DNA of 33,628 bases from Castellaniella sp034675905 (GCF_034675905.1 NZ_JAUCCV010000006.1:1-33628), one strand, 5' to 3'. Numbered from the stretch's first letter, positions 14,810-24,016 are shown. Translations and numbers: made by a program. Notes: generated by a model from the letters alone, not told the origin.

Positions 14810-15085
14810 CTACAGCACCACCGATACCATTTCATGCCCGTGCAAGGCACGGTACACCGCGTCCAGCTGTTCGCGCGAATGCACATGCACGGTCAGGGTC
14901 AACCCCAGATAATTGCCGCTGGAGCTGGGTCGCACCTCGATGGTCGCCGGATCAAAATCCGGGTCGAACCCACGGACCAACGTCGCCATTTCCGGCAGGA
15001 AGGCGTCCCCCGCCCGACCCATGACCTTGATCGGGAAATCGCAGGGATACTGGATCAGGGAGTCTTCCGGGCTGATCGTCGACAT
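14810..15085 (-). CDS. ybeD: YbeD/DUF493 family protein
   Basis: 91 residues, a complete DUF493 (ACT-like fold) domain: YPCDFPIKVMGRAG, IEVRPSSSGNYLGLTLTVHV and LDAVYRALHGHEMVSVVL. The biochemical function is not established, though the gene is conserved between dacA and lipB in many proteobacteria. It begins 9 bases after dacA, so the three genes are likely one transcript. Confidence 0.93.
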   Translation of the reverse strand: MSTISPEDSLIQYPCDFPIKVMGRAGDAFLPEMATLVRGFDPDFDPATIEVRPSSSGNYLGLTLTVHVHSREQLDAVYRALHGHEMVSVVL

Positions 15086-15094
15086 GCCGTTTCC

Positions 15095-16339
15095 TTATTG
15101 GAACATCAGGCGGACCTTGTCCACCAAGCGGCCAAAGAAACCCGCCTCGGGTACCGAATGCATCACCTGCAGCGGCACCTGCTTCAGGGTCTTGCCATCC
15201 AGCGTCACCAGCAACGTGCCGGCCTGGTCGCCCTCGGTCAGCGGCGCCATCAACGGTTGGGTATAACGGGCCTCGGTCTTGATCTGATCCGCCTGGCCAC
15301 GCGGCACCGTCACCGACAGGGACTGGCTCACGCCCAGATCGGCGGTATCGGCCGCGCCTTCCCAGACACGGGCGGACACGGCCGGCTTGGTCTTGTCCAG
15401 CAACTGGACGGTATCGAAATTCTTGAAGCTCCAGTTCAGCAGCTTCAGGCTGCTTTCAGTGCGGGCAGCATCACTGGCTGCACCGACCAGCACCGACACC
15501 ACCCGGCGCCCGTCGCGCAGCGCGGTCGCCACCAGGCAATAACCCGCCGACTGGGTATGACCGGTCTTCAGGCCATCCACGGTCGAATCCGCCCACAGCA
15601 GGCGATTGCGGTTGCTCTGCTTGATATTGTTGTAGGTGTATTCTTTTTGGCTGTCGTAATGCCGGTATTGCGGAAAGCGCTGCACCAGCGCACGTGCCAG
15701 CACGGCCAGGTCTTCGACCGTGGTGGTGTGATCCGGGTCGGGCAGACCGGTGGAATTGACGAAATGCGTCTGCGCCATACCCAGCGCTTTGGCTTGCTGA
15801 TTCATCAGCGCAGCAAACGCGGATTCGCTGCCGGCGACGGCTTCGGCCAACGCGACGGTTGCGTCGTTGCCCGACTGCACCAACATGCCCTGCAGCAGAT
15901 CATCGACCGACACTTCCGTGTTCGGGTTGATGAACATGCGCGAACCTTCGGTCTTCCAGGCCTTTTCGGAAATATGGATCATCTGATCGAGCTTCAGACG
16001 GCCGCTTTCCAGGGCCTCGAAAATCACATAGGCCGACATCAGCTTGGTCAGCGAGGCGGGCTCCACTGCACTGTTCGGGTTCTGCGCGGCAATGATCTGC
16101 CCGCTGGTGGCATCCAGCGTCAGCCAGGCTTTGACGCCTAGCGCCGGCGCGGGAATGTTCGACAATGCGCTGACGCCCTCGGCGGGTGTCGCCGCCGGCG
16201 CTTCGGCCACAGCGGGTGGCGGCGCGGCATCGGTGGCCGACCAGGCGGCCATCGGCGCCAGCAGTGCGCAACTGAGCGCCAGCGGCGCCAGACGGAAACG
16301 GCGAAGGGTCGGCAACAGAGCAGAGGTCATAGGCGTCAT
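15095..16339 (-). CDS. dacA: D-alanyl-D-alanine carboxypeptidase (PBP5/6 type)
   Basis: 414 residues from ATG 16339 (a second ATG at 16330 is possible). Signal peptide in the first ~35 residues, then an Ala/Pro-rich linker, then the penicillin-binding domain: S96-L-T-K99 (active serine), SGN 156-158 and KTG 258-260. A C-terminal PBP5 beta domain and an amphipathic membrane anchor (FFGRLVDKVRLMF) follow. It removes the terminal D-Ala of peptidoglycan stem peptides at the outer face of the inner membrane. The frame extends upstream to 16483 but that part is not signal-like. Confidence 0.95.
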   Translation of the reverse strand: MTPMTSALLPTLRRFRLAPLALSCALLAPMAAWSATDAAPPPAVAEAPAATPAEGVSALSNIPAPALGVKAWLTLDATSGQIIAAQNPNSAVEPASLTKLMSAYVIFEALESGRLKLDQMIHISEKAWKTEGSRMFINPNTEVSVDDLLQGMLVQSGNDATVALAEAVAGSESAFAALMNQQAKALGMAQTHFVNSTGLPDPDHTTTVEDLAVLARALVQRFPQYRHYDSQKEYTYNNIKQSNRNRLLWADSTVDGLKTGHTQSAGYCLVATALRDGRRVVSVLVGAASDAARTESSLKLLNWSFKNFDTVQLLDKTKPAVSARVWEGAADTADLGVSQSLSVTVPRGQADQIKTEARYTQPLMAPLTEGDQAGTLLVTLDGKTLKQVPLQVMHSVPEAGFFGRLVDKVRLMFQ

Positions 16340-16375
16340 TGGAAAAAGAATAGGTGGCAAGAAAACATGGGGTCC

Positions 16376-16381
16376 ATTATA
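16376..16381 (-). promoter_or_regulatory. -10 element for dacA operon
   Basis: Perfect TATAAT on the minus strand, 37 bases before the dacA ATG. No good -35 was seen at 16-18 bases, so confidence is moderate. Confidence 0.4.
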
Positions 16382-16495
16382 GGCAGCGCCCTTGAGCGCT
16401 TCGCAGGCTGCTCCGCCGGAAATCGAGACAAAACGCAAGCAACTGAAACGTACCGTCTGGATGGCGAGCCGCAGGCCTGCCATCGCCCGGCGCAG

Positions 16496-17155
16496 TCAGA
16501 GCAGCGGATCCGCCAGCCCCGCCAGGCTGCCGAGCACGGCTTGGCGCAAGACCAGCAGCTTGCCATGAAAGAAATGGCCCGCATCCGGCACCACGGTCAT
16601 GGGCAGCTGATGCGCCCGGGCGAAATCCATACCCTCGGATAGCGGCACGACCTCGTCATGCTCGCCGTGTACCATCAGCGTGGACGCCGGCACCGTCAAG
16701 GACCGGTAGCGATACCGTTCGACCGCGCATCCGATCAGCATCAAGCGCGATGGCAAGGGCAGTTCCCGGTCGGCCAGTTCTGCATACAATTGGGCTGCCA
16801 CCGCCGATCCGAAGGAAAATCCGGCCAGCGCCCAAGGCCCCTGCACCGCCTGCGGCCAAGCCTGAAAAACATGCTCGATACACGCTACCATATCGGCGGT
16901 TTCGCCGACCGCCTGATCGAACACCCCCTGCGAACGACCAACCCCGCGAAAATTCGGCCGGATCGTCAGCAGGCCCTGCTGCACACAGGCGCGCGCCACA
17001 GTGGTGACGACCTTGTTGTCGCGGGTGCCGCCATGCAAGGGATGCGGATGCAGGACCAACGCCCAGCCGACAGGTGACTGTTCAGGATGGTCCACAGTAT
17101 ATTCAACCGTGCCCGACATCCCCTGGAACGCCGATTGTTCCGTACGTAAACTCAT
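16496..17155 (-). CDS. Alpha/beta hydrolase (KANL3/Tex30-like)
   Basis: 219 residues from ATG 17155 (MSLRTEQSAF). Oxyanion-side HPHPLHGG, RPNFRGVGRSQG, nucleophile elbow GFSFGS with S114, an acid in HGEHDEVVP and the histidine in PDAGHFFHG. The fold is clear and the catalytic triad complete. Substrate unknown; this subfamily is often listed as a dienelactone-hydrolase-like or CocE/NonD-like protein. It is divergent from birA. Confidence 0.88.
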   Translation of the reverse strand: MSLRTEQSAFQGMSGTVEYTVDHPEQSPVGWALVLHPHPLHGGTRDNKVVTTVARACVQQGLLTIRPNFRGVGRSQGVFDQAVGETADMVACIEHVFQAWPQAVQGPWALAGFSFGSAVAAQLYAELADRELPLPSRLMLIGCAVERYRYRSLTVPASTLMVHGEHDEVVPLSEGMDFARAHQLPMTVVPDAGHFFHGKLLVLRQAVLGSLAGLADPLL

Positions 17156-17203
17156 GATGAACTGGATTTTTGATCGGTTTGGCTCAGACCTCATTCTACC
17201 CAT

Positions 17204-18076
17204 ATGACCGGTATGTCTTCTGACGACGCTCCGTTTCTGCCCGACCCCGACCAGATGGCCGCCGGGCTACGGACTGCCCTGCCCTTCTTTCGCCAGATCG
17301 ACTGGCAGGCGGAAACCGGCTCAACCAACGCCGACCTGCTGGCGCGGGCACGCCAGGCGCACGGCGCCGTCGCCCGCCCCTGGCTGCTGGGCACGCACCT
17401 GCAGACGCAGGGGCGCGGACGGGCGGGACGCACCTGGCAAAACCGGGTCGGCGCCAATCTGATGTTTTCCTGCGCCTTCGACGTCTTTCTGCCTGCCCGG
17501 CAATTACCCACCCTGGCGCCGCTGATCGGCCTGGCAAGCTGCCAGGCGCTGCGCCAGCAGATCAGCCCCGAGCATCGGTCCCGGCTGAACATGAAATGGC
17601 CCAATGATCTGCAATGGGATCATGCCAAGCTGGCCGGCATCCTGATTGAATCCACCCGATCCAGCACCGCCCAGGTCGCCGATCATCACCTGATCATCAT
17701 CGGCATGGGCCTGAATTTGCTGGATGCCCGCGCCCTGTCGCTATCCCTGGACCGCAACGTCGCCGACTGGGCGAGGTTGGCTGCGACCGACATCCAGGCG
17801 GCGCAATCCGACGCTGTCACGCTGGCCGCCTGCGCCGCACGGGCCTGGTACGAAGCGCTGAACCAGGCCACTGCCCACGGTTTTGCCGACCTGCCGGCCC
17901 GCTACGCCCAGGTCGATGGCCTGGCGGGTCAACCGCTGGATGTCATCGACGCGGGCAAGCTGCGCCAGACGGGCATTGCCTGCGGCATCGATACGCAAGG
18001 CCGCCTGCTGCTGCGCAACGCCGATGGCGTCCACCCCGTCTCGGTCGGCGAGATCTCTGTGCGGCTGCGGCGATGA
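17204..18076 (+). CDS. birA: Biotin-[acetyl-CoA-carboxylase] ligase BirA (monofunctional)
   Basis: 290 residues. The catalytic BPL domain has TGSTN, GRGRAGRTW (70-78, biotinoyl-AMP loop), KWPNDL (131-136) and AKLAGILIES (141-150), followed by the small C-terminal domain. No N-terminal winged-helix is present, so it should biotinylate BCCP without acting as a bio-operon repressor. ATG 17204 or 17213 may be used. Its stop overlaps coaX by four bases (ATGA). Confidence 0.95.
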   Translation: MTGMSSDDAPFLPDPDQMAAGLRTALPFFRQIDWQAETGSTNADLLARARQAHGAVARPWLLGTHLQTQGRGRAGRTWQNRVGANLMFSCAFDVFLPARQLPTLAPLIGLASCQALRQQISPEHRSRLNMKWPNDLQWDHAKLAGILIESTRSSTAQVADHHLIIIGMGLNLLDARALSLSLDRNVADWARLAATDIQAAQSDAVTLAACAARAWYEALNQATAHGFADLPARYAQVDGLAGQPLDVIDAGKLRQTGIACGIDTQGRLLLRNADGVHPVSVGEISVRLRR

Positions 18077-18906
18077 AACTGCTGATCGATGTCGGCAACA
18101 CCCGCGCCAAAGTCGCCTGGATGTCTGCCGGGGACACGGATCGACAGACCCCCGTCACCGCGCTGGACGCCGACTGCCTGCCAACGCTGGCAGCGCACTT
18201 GCCACACCGGCCGCAAGCCATTCTGGGCTCAAATGTGGCAGGGCTGCACATCCGCCGGCAGTGGGACCAGGCTTGCCATGCCGCCTGGGGGCTGACGGTG
18301 CGCTGGTGCGATGCCCGCGACGGCTTGGCGCTGCTGCACAACCCCTACGCCGACCCTGCCCGCCTGGGGGCGGACCGCTGGCTGGGGCTGCTGGGACTGC
18401 TGCCGCGCCTGGCCGCCGATCCTGGCTGGCGCGCGGGCCATGCCGCCCTGCTGGCCAGCTTCGGCACCGCCACCACGATCGACACCCTGCTGCCCGGCGA
18501 TGCGGGAACCCTGCCCGCTTTCCTGGGCGGCCTGATTCTGCCCGGTCCGTCGCTGATGGCCGACAGCCTGAACCAAGGCACGGCTCAGCTGCCCCTGAGC
18601 GCCGGTCAGCTCACGGATTTTCCGCAAAACACACACGATGCCATTGCCAGCGGCATTGCCGCTGCCCAGGCCGGCGCGCTGTTGCACCAATGGCATCTGG
18701 CCCGGCAGCGCACCCAGGGGCGCGCGCCCTTGGTTTTCGTGTGCGGCGGCGCTTGGCCGAGCGTCAGGGCGGCCATCCAGGAAGGCCTGGCTCAGACCCA
18801 GGCCGCCGCAAGCCTGCCGCCCCGTCCGCCCTGCCACCTGGACGGCCCGGTCCTGGATGGGCTGGCCTGCCTGTCTCTCGCTGAGGGTCCGACGCAGGCC
18901 AATTGA
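18073..18906 (+). CDS. coaX: Type III pantothenate kinase CoaX
   Basis: 277 residues of the ASKHA fold: DVGNT at 6-10 (phosphate 1), GADRW at 99-103, FGTATTID at 130-137 (phosphate 2) and a third glycine-rich block (VFVCGGAWP). It phosphorylates pantothenate, the first step of CoA synthesis, with a monovalent cation and without feedback by CoA. In Bordetella the orthologue was named Baf (Bvg accessory factor). Translationally coupled to birA by the ATGA overlap. Confidence 0.96.
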   Translation: MKLLIDVGNTRAKVAWMSAGDTDRQTPVTALDADCLPTLAAHLPHRPQAILGSNVAGLHIRRQWDQACHAAWGLTVRWCDARDGLALLHNPYADPARLGADRWLGLLGLLPRLAADPGWRAGHAALLASFGTATTIDTLLPGDAGTLPAFLGGLILPGPSLMADSLNQGTAQLPLSAGQLTDFPQNTHDAIASGIAAAQAGALLHQWHLARQRTQGRAPLVFVCGGAWPSVRAAIQEGLAQTQAAASLPPRPPCHLDGPVLDGLACLSLAEGPTQAN

Positions 18907-18997
18907 TATACTGAACGGCTGCATCGCACGAGAGCATGCCGAACAAGGCCATCCCGGCCAATCCCCGGCAAGCCAAGACCTGACACCTACTTGCACC

Positions 18998-19174
18998 ATG
19001 CGCTTTCTGCTGATTCTTGCTGCTATCGCCAACATGGCCCTGCTGGCCTATGGCCAGGGCTTTTTTGGCCCGCCCCCATCAGAACAGGGCCGCACGCCGC
19101 GCCCCCTGTCGCAACGCAGCCAGCAAGCACTGGTCCCCAGCGCTCCTATTCCCCCTGAATTCACGCCACGATGA
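18998..19174 (+). CDS. Small single-span membrane protein (58 aa)
   Basis: MRFLLILAAIANMALLAYG forms one membrane span or signal anchor, followed by a Pro/Ser/Gln-rich tail. It sits between coaX and galU; its stop overlaps the galU ATG (ATGA at 19171), which supports translation. In related bacteria I recall this slot holding a longer protein with a similar first span and a C-terminal SPOR domain; no SPOR domain is present here, so it may be a shortened relative. Function unknown. Confidence 0.6.
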   Translation: MRFLLILAAIANMALLAYGQGFFGPPPSEQGRTPRPLSQRSQQALVPSAPIPPEFTPR

Positions 19175-20010
19175 AACCTATCCGCAAAGCGGTCTTCCCG
19201 GTCGCCGGACTGGGCACCCGATTCCTGCCCGCCACCAAGGCCATGCCCAAGGAAATGCTGCCGATCGTCGACAAGCCCTTGATCCAGTATGCCGTCGAAG
19301 AAGCTCTGGCCGCCGGCATCACCGAATTGATCTTCGTCACCGGCCGCAACAAGCGCGCCATCGAAGACCATTTCGACCGATCCCCGGAACTGGAGGCCGA
19401 ACTGCAGGCCAAAGGCAAGCAGGCGCTGCTGGACACCATCCGCACCATCCTGCCAGACCATGTGCACTGCATCTACACCCGTCAGGCCCAGCCGCTGGGC
19501 CTGGGCCATGCCGTGCTGTGCGCCGCGCCCATCGTCGGCAACGAACCGTTCGCCGTGCTGCTGGCCGATGACCTGCTGGACGCCGACACCGCCGTCACGC
19601 GGCAGTTGGTGGACGCCGCTCACCAGCACGATGGCAGCGTGCTCGCCATCCAGTCCATCGATCCGCAGGATTCCCGCAAATACGGCATCGTGGCCGGTTC
19701 TGCCGTGGATGCCCGCAATACCCGGGTCGAGCATATCGTCGAAAAACCGGCGCCGCAGGATGCGCCGTCCAATCTGGCCGTGGTCGGACGCTATGTGCTG
19801 GAACCGGAGATTTTTGATTTTCTACGCCAGACTCAAGCCGGCGTGGGTCAGGAAATTCAGCTGACGGATGCGATCTCAGCCATGCTGAAACACCGCCGCG
19901 TCCTGGCGCACCGCTACGAGGGCGAGCGCTACGACTGCGGCAGCAAAGAAGGTTTTTTCAAGGCGACGATCGCCCTGGGCAAGAAATATCACGGTCTGGA
20001 TGCCGGCTGA
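19171..20010 (+). CDS. galU: UTP-glucose-1-phosphate uridylyltransferase GalU
   Basis: 279 residues. Nucleotidyltransferase signature GLGTRFLPATKAMPKEML at 13-30, DKPLIQYAVEEA, the GLGHAVLCA block, LLADDLLD for metal binding, VEKPAP and YDCGSKEGFFKA. It makes UDP-glucose for LPS and exopolysaccharide. Its 3' end overlaps the convergent waaA by 22 bases. Confidence 0.97.
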   Translation: MKPIRKAVFPVAGLGTRFLPATKAMPKEMLPIVDKPLIQYAVEEALAAGITELIFVTGRNKRAIEDHFDRSPELEAELQAKGKQALLDTIRTILPDHVHCIYTRQAQPLGLGHAVLCAAPIVGNEPFAVLLADDLLDADTAVTRQLVDAAHQHDGSVLAIQSIDPQDSRKYGIVAGSAVDARNTRVEHIVEKPAPQDAPSNLAVVGRYVLEPEIFDFLRQTQAGVGQEIQLTDAISAMLKHRRVLAHRYEGERYDCGSKEGFFKATIALGKKYHGLDAG

Positions 20011-21332
20011 CGCACCAGCAGATCCTCGATACCGTTGACCACCCGGGCCACTGCCCCAGCGTGCTGGCGGACCCAGTTGCTGCCAGCCTGCCCCACCTGC
20101 ATCAGCACGGCCGGATCGTCCAGCCACTGCAGCGCCTGGCGCAAGGCCTGATCGGGATCGGCGGCTTGCACCAGCGCACCCGCCGCGCGGGCATCCGTCA
20201 CGGCCTGCTCGAAGTGGGCTGTATGCGGCCCGACAATCACCGGACAGCCCAAAGCGCTGGCCTCGATGAAGTTCTGGCCGCCCAGGGGTGCAAAGCTGCC
20301 GCCCACGATCGCCACCTGGCTGCAGGCGTAATACCAGGGCATTTCCCCCAGCGTATCGCCCAGCAGCACCGTCGCCTGCCTGCAAGCAGCCAGGGCGGAA
20401 CTGCCGCTATCGCCCAGGTCCAGCAACTGCGTGCGCCGGACGAACGGCAAACCGGCCGCCTGCAACTGGGCGGCGGCCTCGTCGAAACGCTGCGGGTGCC
20501 GGGGAATCAGGATCCACAACAAAGGGGAATCTGCTTCTGTGCCGCTGGCCGCCGCGCGATCACACAAGTGGCGGATACCCCGAATGAAGGCCGCATCCTC
20601 GCCCTCGCGCGTACTGGCCACGGCAATCACCCGGCAGCCCAGTTGCGCGGCGAAAGCCTGCCCGCGCGCCACCTTGTCCTGATCCAGGCCGACGTCGAAT
20701 TTGAAATTGCCCGAGACACTGACCTGCCGGGCGCCCAGGCGTTCCAGGCGCTGCGCATCGGCCAGGGATTGTGCATAGGTCCGGGTGATGCGGCCATAGG
20801 TCTGGCGCATCAGGCCGCCCAGGCGTTCGGTGCGGTGCAAAGCGGCTTCGGACAAGCGCGCACTGGCCAGAATCAGGGGAACACCCGCCTGCTGCGCGGC
20901 GAACACCAGATTGGGCCACAGTTCGCGCTCGATCAGCACACCCAGCACCGGTTGATAGTGGCGCAGAAACCGGCGCGTTGCGCCGGGAAAATCATAGGGC
21001 AGCCAGGCCTGCTGCAGCGTGCCCCTGCCCAGATCGGCGGCATACGCGCGCTGGCCTTCGGCACGCCCCGTCGCGGTCAGATGCGTCAGCAACACCCGAT
21101 GGCCGCGATCCAGCAGCGCCCGGATCAAGGGCTGCGCCGCCCGCGTCTCCCCCAGGCTGACGGCATGAATCCAGATCGCACCGGTCGATGGCGGCGTGCC
21201 GCGATAGCGGCCAAAACGCGTGCCGCCCAGCACCGCCCAACGTCCGCCCGCACGGCGCGCCCGCAGCCCCATCCAGGCCAGCAGCAGCGGCGACAGGATC
21301 CGCAGCAGCTGGGAATACAGCCAGCGGCTCAT
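19989..21332 (-). CDS. waaA: 3-deoxy-D-manno-octulosonic acid (Kdo) transferase WaaA
   Basis: 447 residues, GT-30 family. An N-terminal hydrophobic anchor, HAVSLGE, PYDFPGATRRFLRHYQP, the ERELWPN motif with its catalytic Glu, ASARLSE, VSGNFKFD, then C-terminal GGSFAPLGGQNFIE with the GT-B donor site. It adds Kdo to lipid IVA at the inner face of the inner membrane. Its ATG overlaps the waaC stop by four bases (ATGA). Confidence 0.96.
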   Translation of the reverse strand: MSRWLYSQLLRILSPLLLAWMGLRARRAGGRWAVLGGTRFGRYRGTPPSTGAIWIHAVSLGETRAAQPLIRALLDRGHRVLLTHLTATGRAEGQRAYAADLGRGTLQQAWLPYDFPGATRRFLRHYQPVLGVLIERELWPNLVFAAQQAGVPLILASARLSEAALHRTERLGGLMRQTYGRITRTYAQSLADAQRLERLGARQVSVSGNFKFDVGLDQDKVARGQAFAAQLGCRVIAVASTREGEDAAFIRGIRHLCDRAAASGTEADSPLLWILIPRHPQRFDEAAAQLQAAGLPFVRRTQLLDLGDSGSSALAACRQATVLLGDTLGEMPWYYACSQVAIVGGSFAPLGGQNFIEASALGCPVIVGPHTAHFEQAVTDARAAGALVQAADPDQALRQALQWLDDPAVLMQVGQAGSNWVRQHAGAVARVVNGIEDLLVRQPASRP

Positions 21333-22306
21333 GGCGTCTCTGTGCTGGATCGCGCCGTATCCAGGGCGGCATCGATCGCGGCCAAGACCTGTACGGCATC
21401 AGGTTCTTGCCCCCGCTCGCCCAGACTGGCGGTATAGGCGCTTCCCTGCAAAGGCGTGCGTACCGGCGTCGAGGCTTTGTAGATGCCGATGGTCGGGCGG
21501 CCCAGGCCAGCGCTCAGATGGGTCAGGCCGCTATCGAGCCCCACCATGATTCGCGCCCGCGCCAGCTGATCAGCCACCTGACGCAGGCCTAGACGCGGCA
21601 GGACTTCGGCCCCGTCACGCCCTTGAATCAGCGCGCGGGCCCGCGCCTGTTCGGATTCATTGCCCGCCAGCAGGCGCAAGCCCAGGCCCTGCGCCTGCAG
21701 ATGATCGAAGACCTGCCGCCAATGACTGGCCGGCCAGAGCTTGTCGTCCCGGCTGGCCGAGGGCATGATCAAAGCCACGGCTTCGACGACCGCGGGTTCG
21801 GTGATGGCCTGCAGGCCGAAATCGGGCGGTCCGTCAAAGGTGTAGCCGAACGCCGCCGCTGCCAGCGTGCGTTGGCGGATAATGGCCGGCTGCCAGAATT
21901 CCACACGGTGCTTCACGTCATAAAACAGCGAGGCCAAGGGTTCACGCGCCGATTTCCAATCCAGCCCATGCCGCCTGCCGCTTGCCTGGCGCACCAGCCA
22001 GACGGACTTCAGCAGCGCCTGCATGTCCAGAATGACGTCGTACTGCCGGGACGCCAGATCTGCGCGCAAGGCTGCCCGTTCGCGGCGCGTCGTCGCGTCC
22101 CACCAATGCTTGCGCCAGCGCCGATGCGCCACGGAGATGACGTCGCGCACGGCGGGATGCCAGGCAGGAATCTCGGCGAAGGATTCCTCGGCGATCCAGT
22201 CGATCTGCGCATCGGGCACGTGTCGGGCGATGTCGCTGATGGCCGGCAGCATATGCACCAGATCCCCCAGCGAGGAGGTGCGTACGATCAGGATACGGGT
22301 TGTCAT
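21329..22306 (-). CDS. waaC: Lipopolysaccharide heptosyltransferase I WaaC
   Basis: 325 residues from ATG 22306 (MTTRILIVRTSSLGD). GT-9 family: RTSSLGDLVHMLPA and DWIAEESFAEIPAWHPAV at the N-terminal acceptor domain, then LDMQALLKS, SASRDDKLWPASHW, and GLDSGLTHLSAGLGRPTIGIY at the ADP-heptose site. It adds the first heptose to Kdo2-lipid A. Coupled to waaA. A TATAAT sits only six bases before the ATG, with no Shine-Dalgarno between. Confidence 0.95.
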   Translation of the reverse strand: MTTRILIVRTSSLGDLVHMLPAISDIARHVPDAQIDWIAEESFAEIPAWHPAVRDVISVAHRRWRKHWWDATTRRERAALRADLASRQYDVILDMQALLKSVWLVRQASGRRHGLDWKSAREPLASLFYDVKHRVEFWQPAIIRQRTLAAAAFGYTFDGPPDFGLQAITEPAVVEAVALIMPSASRDDKLWPASHWRQVFDHLQAQGLGLRLLAGNESEQARARALIQGRDGAEVLPRLGLRQVADQLARARIMVGLDSGLTHLSAGLGRPTIGIYKASTPVRTPLQGSAYTASLGERGQEPDAVQVLAAIDAALDTARSSTETP

Positions 22307-22312
22307 GGCGCG

Positions 22313-22318
22313 ATTATA
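22313..22318 (-). promoter_or_regulatory. -10 element immediately before waaC
   Basis: Perfect TATAAT on the minus strand, six bases upstream of the waaC ATG. If used, the transcript would start at or next to the start codon. There is no recognisable -35. Confidence 0.4.
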
Positions 22319-22410
22319 GGCGGGCAGCCGCACCCGCCGCGAGACTGGTATTCTTGTCTTTATCGAGCCGGTGCTTGCCGCAGACCGGCTGCCACCCGGA
22401 GCCCCGACCC

Positions 22411-22932
22411 ATGACCTGCTACGCCCTGGGGGACCTGACCCCCCGCATCGATCCTTCCGTTTTCATCGCCGCCGAGGCCACCGTCATCGGCGCCGCCACC
22501 CTGCAGGCCGGCGCCAGCGTCTGGCCGGGCGCCGTGATCCGTGCCGACAACGAACCCATCATGATCGGCGAACAGTCCAACATCCAGGAAGGCGCCGTCC
22601 TGCACGTGGACACCGGCAAGCCCCTGACCATCGGCCGCCAGGTGACCGTCGGGCATCAAGCCATGCTGCATGGCTGCACCATCGAAGACGGCGCACTCAT
22701 CGGCATCCAGGCCGTCGTGCTCAACGGCGCGGTGATCGGTCGTCACAGCCTGGTGGGCGCCGGGGCGCTCGTCACCGAAGGCAAGGTCTTTCCTGAACGA
22801 TCACTGATCCTGGGCGCGCCCGCCAAGGCCGTGCGCACGCTGTCCGACGAAGAAGTCGCCGCCCTGCAGCGCAGCGCCAAAGACTACGCCGCCCGCGCCG
22901 CGCACTATCAGACGTCTCTGCACCCGCTATAA
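22411..22932 (+). CDS. Gamma-class carbonic anhydrase family protein
   Basis: 173 residues from ATG 22411; the open frame upstream has no family similarity. Left-handed beta-helix hexapeptide repeats, with the three metal-ligand histidines H65, H82 and H87 (AVLHVD, TVGHQAMLHGC). YrdA/CaiE-like group; many members are metal-binding proteins with weak or unproven carbonic anhydrase activity. It converges on the GT4 gene. Confidence 0.92.
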   Translation: MTCYALGDLTPRIDPSVFIAAEATVIGAATLQAGASVWPGAVIRADNEPIMIGEQSNIQEGAVLHVDTGKPLTIGRQVTVGHQAMLHGCTIEDGALIGIQAVVLNGAVIGRHSLVGAGALVTEGKVFPERSLILGAPAKAVRTLSDEEVAALQRSAKDYAARAAHYQTSLHPL

Positions 22933-22960
22933 GGCGCCGCTCAGGCCGCACACGCAAGGG

Positions 22961-24016
22961 TCAGGCGGCGCCCAGCTGATGGTACAAGCGTTCGTACGCA
23001 GCCACCATGGCCGGTACGGAATAGACTTGTTCTACATGCACGCGCGCGCGCAACGCCATGGCCTGGGCGGCATCGGCATGACTCAATACCCACGCAATGC
23101 GCCGCGCCAAGGTCACGGCATCTCCGGCCGGCGCCAGCAAGCCACGATCCGGGGCCAGGATTTCCCGGTGGCCGCCGACATCGGTCGCCACCACCGGCAG
23201 ACCGGCCAGGCAGGCGTCCAGCACGCTGGTGCCCAGCGCCTCGAACCGGGAACTGCTGGCATAGACATCGGCCAGCGCCAGAAAATCGCCCACCTGCGTC
23301 TGAAAACCGACGAAGCGGTAGTGATCCTGCAAACCCAGGGCCTGCACCCGTGCACGGGCGACATCCGCCGCTGCGCCATCCGCCCCGCAATGCAGGCAGA
23401 CAATATCCGGATGATCGGCGCGCAGCCGATCCACGGCCTCGATCAGGGTCAAGGGGTCTTTTTCAGGGCTGAGCGCCGCTGCCGTGACCAGAACGCGCCG
23501 CCCCGCCAAAGCGAACTGTTGCTGCAGAACCGATACCTGCCGAGGATCCACCAGCGGCGCCTGAACAGCGCTGGGGATCACCTGCGCGTGCAGTCCCAGC
23601 GCCCTGGGCGCTGCGGCGGCGGCCTCGCTGATCGCCACCAGCGCATCCGCCCGCGACCATTTCCACCGCTGGCGCTGCGCCTTGCCTGAGGCATCAAAGG
23701 CCGTCCGCCGGGTAAAGACCAGCGCAGCCCGCAAACAGGGCCGTAACACCGCCAACACGCTCATGGCCTGGGCCGTCTGGGCGTGCACCACATCGTAGGC
23801 GCCGCGCTGGGCCAGCAACAGACGCGCCAGCGCAACACTGCCCGTGCAGGGATGCACGATCATGCCCGCCGCCTGGGCGCGCTGGGCCAAGGGCCCGCCC
23901 GCCCGCGCCGCCAGCGCCACCTGATGACCCGCCGACTGCAGACCCTGCAGCGTCAGCAGGGTCTGGCGCTCACCGCCGCGCCAGCCTTTTTCCAGATTCA
24001 GCTGCAATACGCGCAT
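22961..24016 (-). CDS. GT4-family glycosyltransferase
   Basis: 351 residues, GT-B fold. N-terminal NLEKGWRGGERQTLLTLQGL is the acceptor-side glycine-rich loop; YDVVHAQTAQAM and AISEAAAAAPRALG follow. The C-terminal nucleotide-sugar domain has TAAALSPEKDPLTLIEA, VGFQTQVGDFLALADVY and the EX7E region SSRFEALGTSVLDACLAGLPVVATDVGG. Likely an LPS or surface-glycan sugar transferase because of its place between waaA/waaC and glmU (inference). Donor and acceptor unknown. Confidence 0.88.
   Translation of the reverse strand: MRVLQLNLEKGWRGGERQTLLTLQGLQSAGHQVALAARAGGPLAQRAQAAGMIVHPCTGSVALARLLLAQRGAYDVVHAQTAQAMSVLAVLRPCLRAALVFTRRTAFDASGKAQRQRWKWSRADALVAISEAAAAAPRALGLHAQVIPSAVQAPLVDPRQVSVLQQQFALAGRRVLVTAAALSPEKDPLTLIEAVDRLRADHPDIVCLHCGADGAAADVARARVQALGLQDHYRFVGFQTQVGDFLALADVYASSSRFEALGTSVLDACLAGLPVVATDVGGHREILAPDRGLLAPAGDAVTLARRIAWVLSHADAAQAMALRARVHVEQVYSVPAMVAAYERLYHQLGAA

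Noticed and set aside
22933..22972. Inverted repeat ggcgccgc/gcggcgcc between the gamma carbonic anhydrase and GT4 genes
   Set aside because: Eight-base arms separated by 24 bases with no T run; expected by chance in this GC-rich sequence, so not called a terminator.
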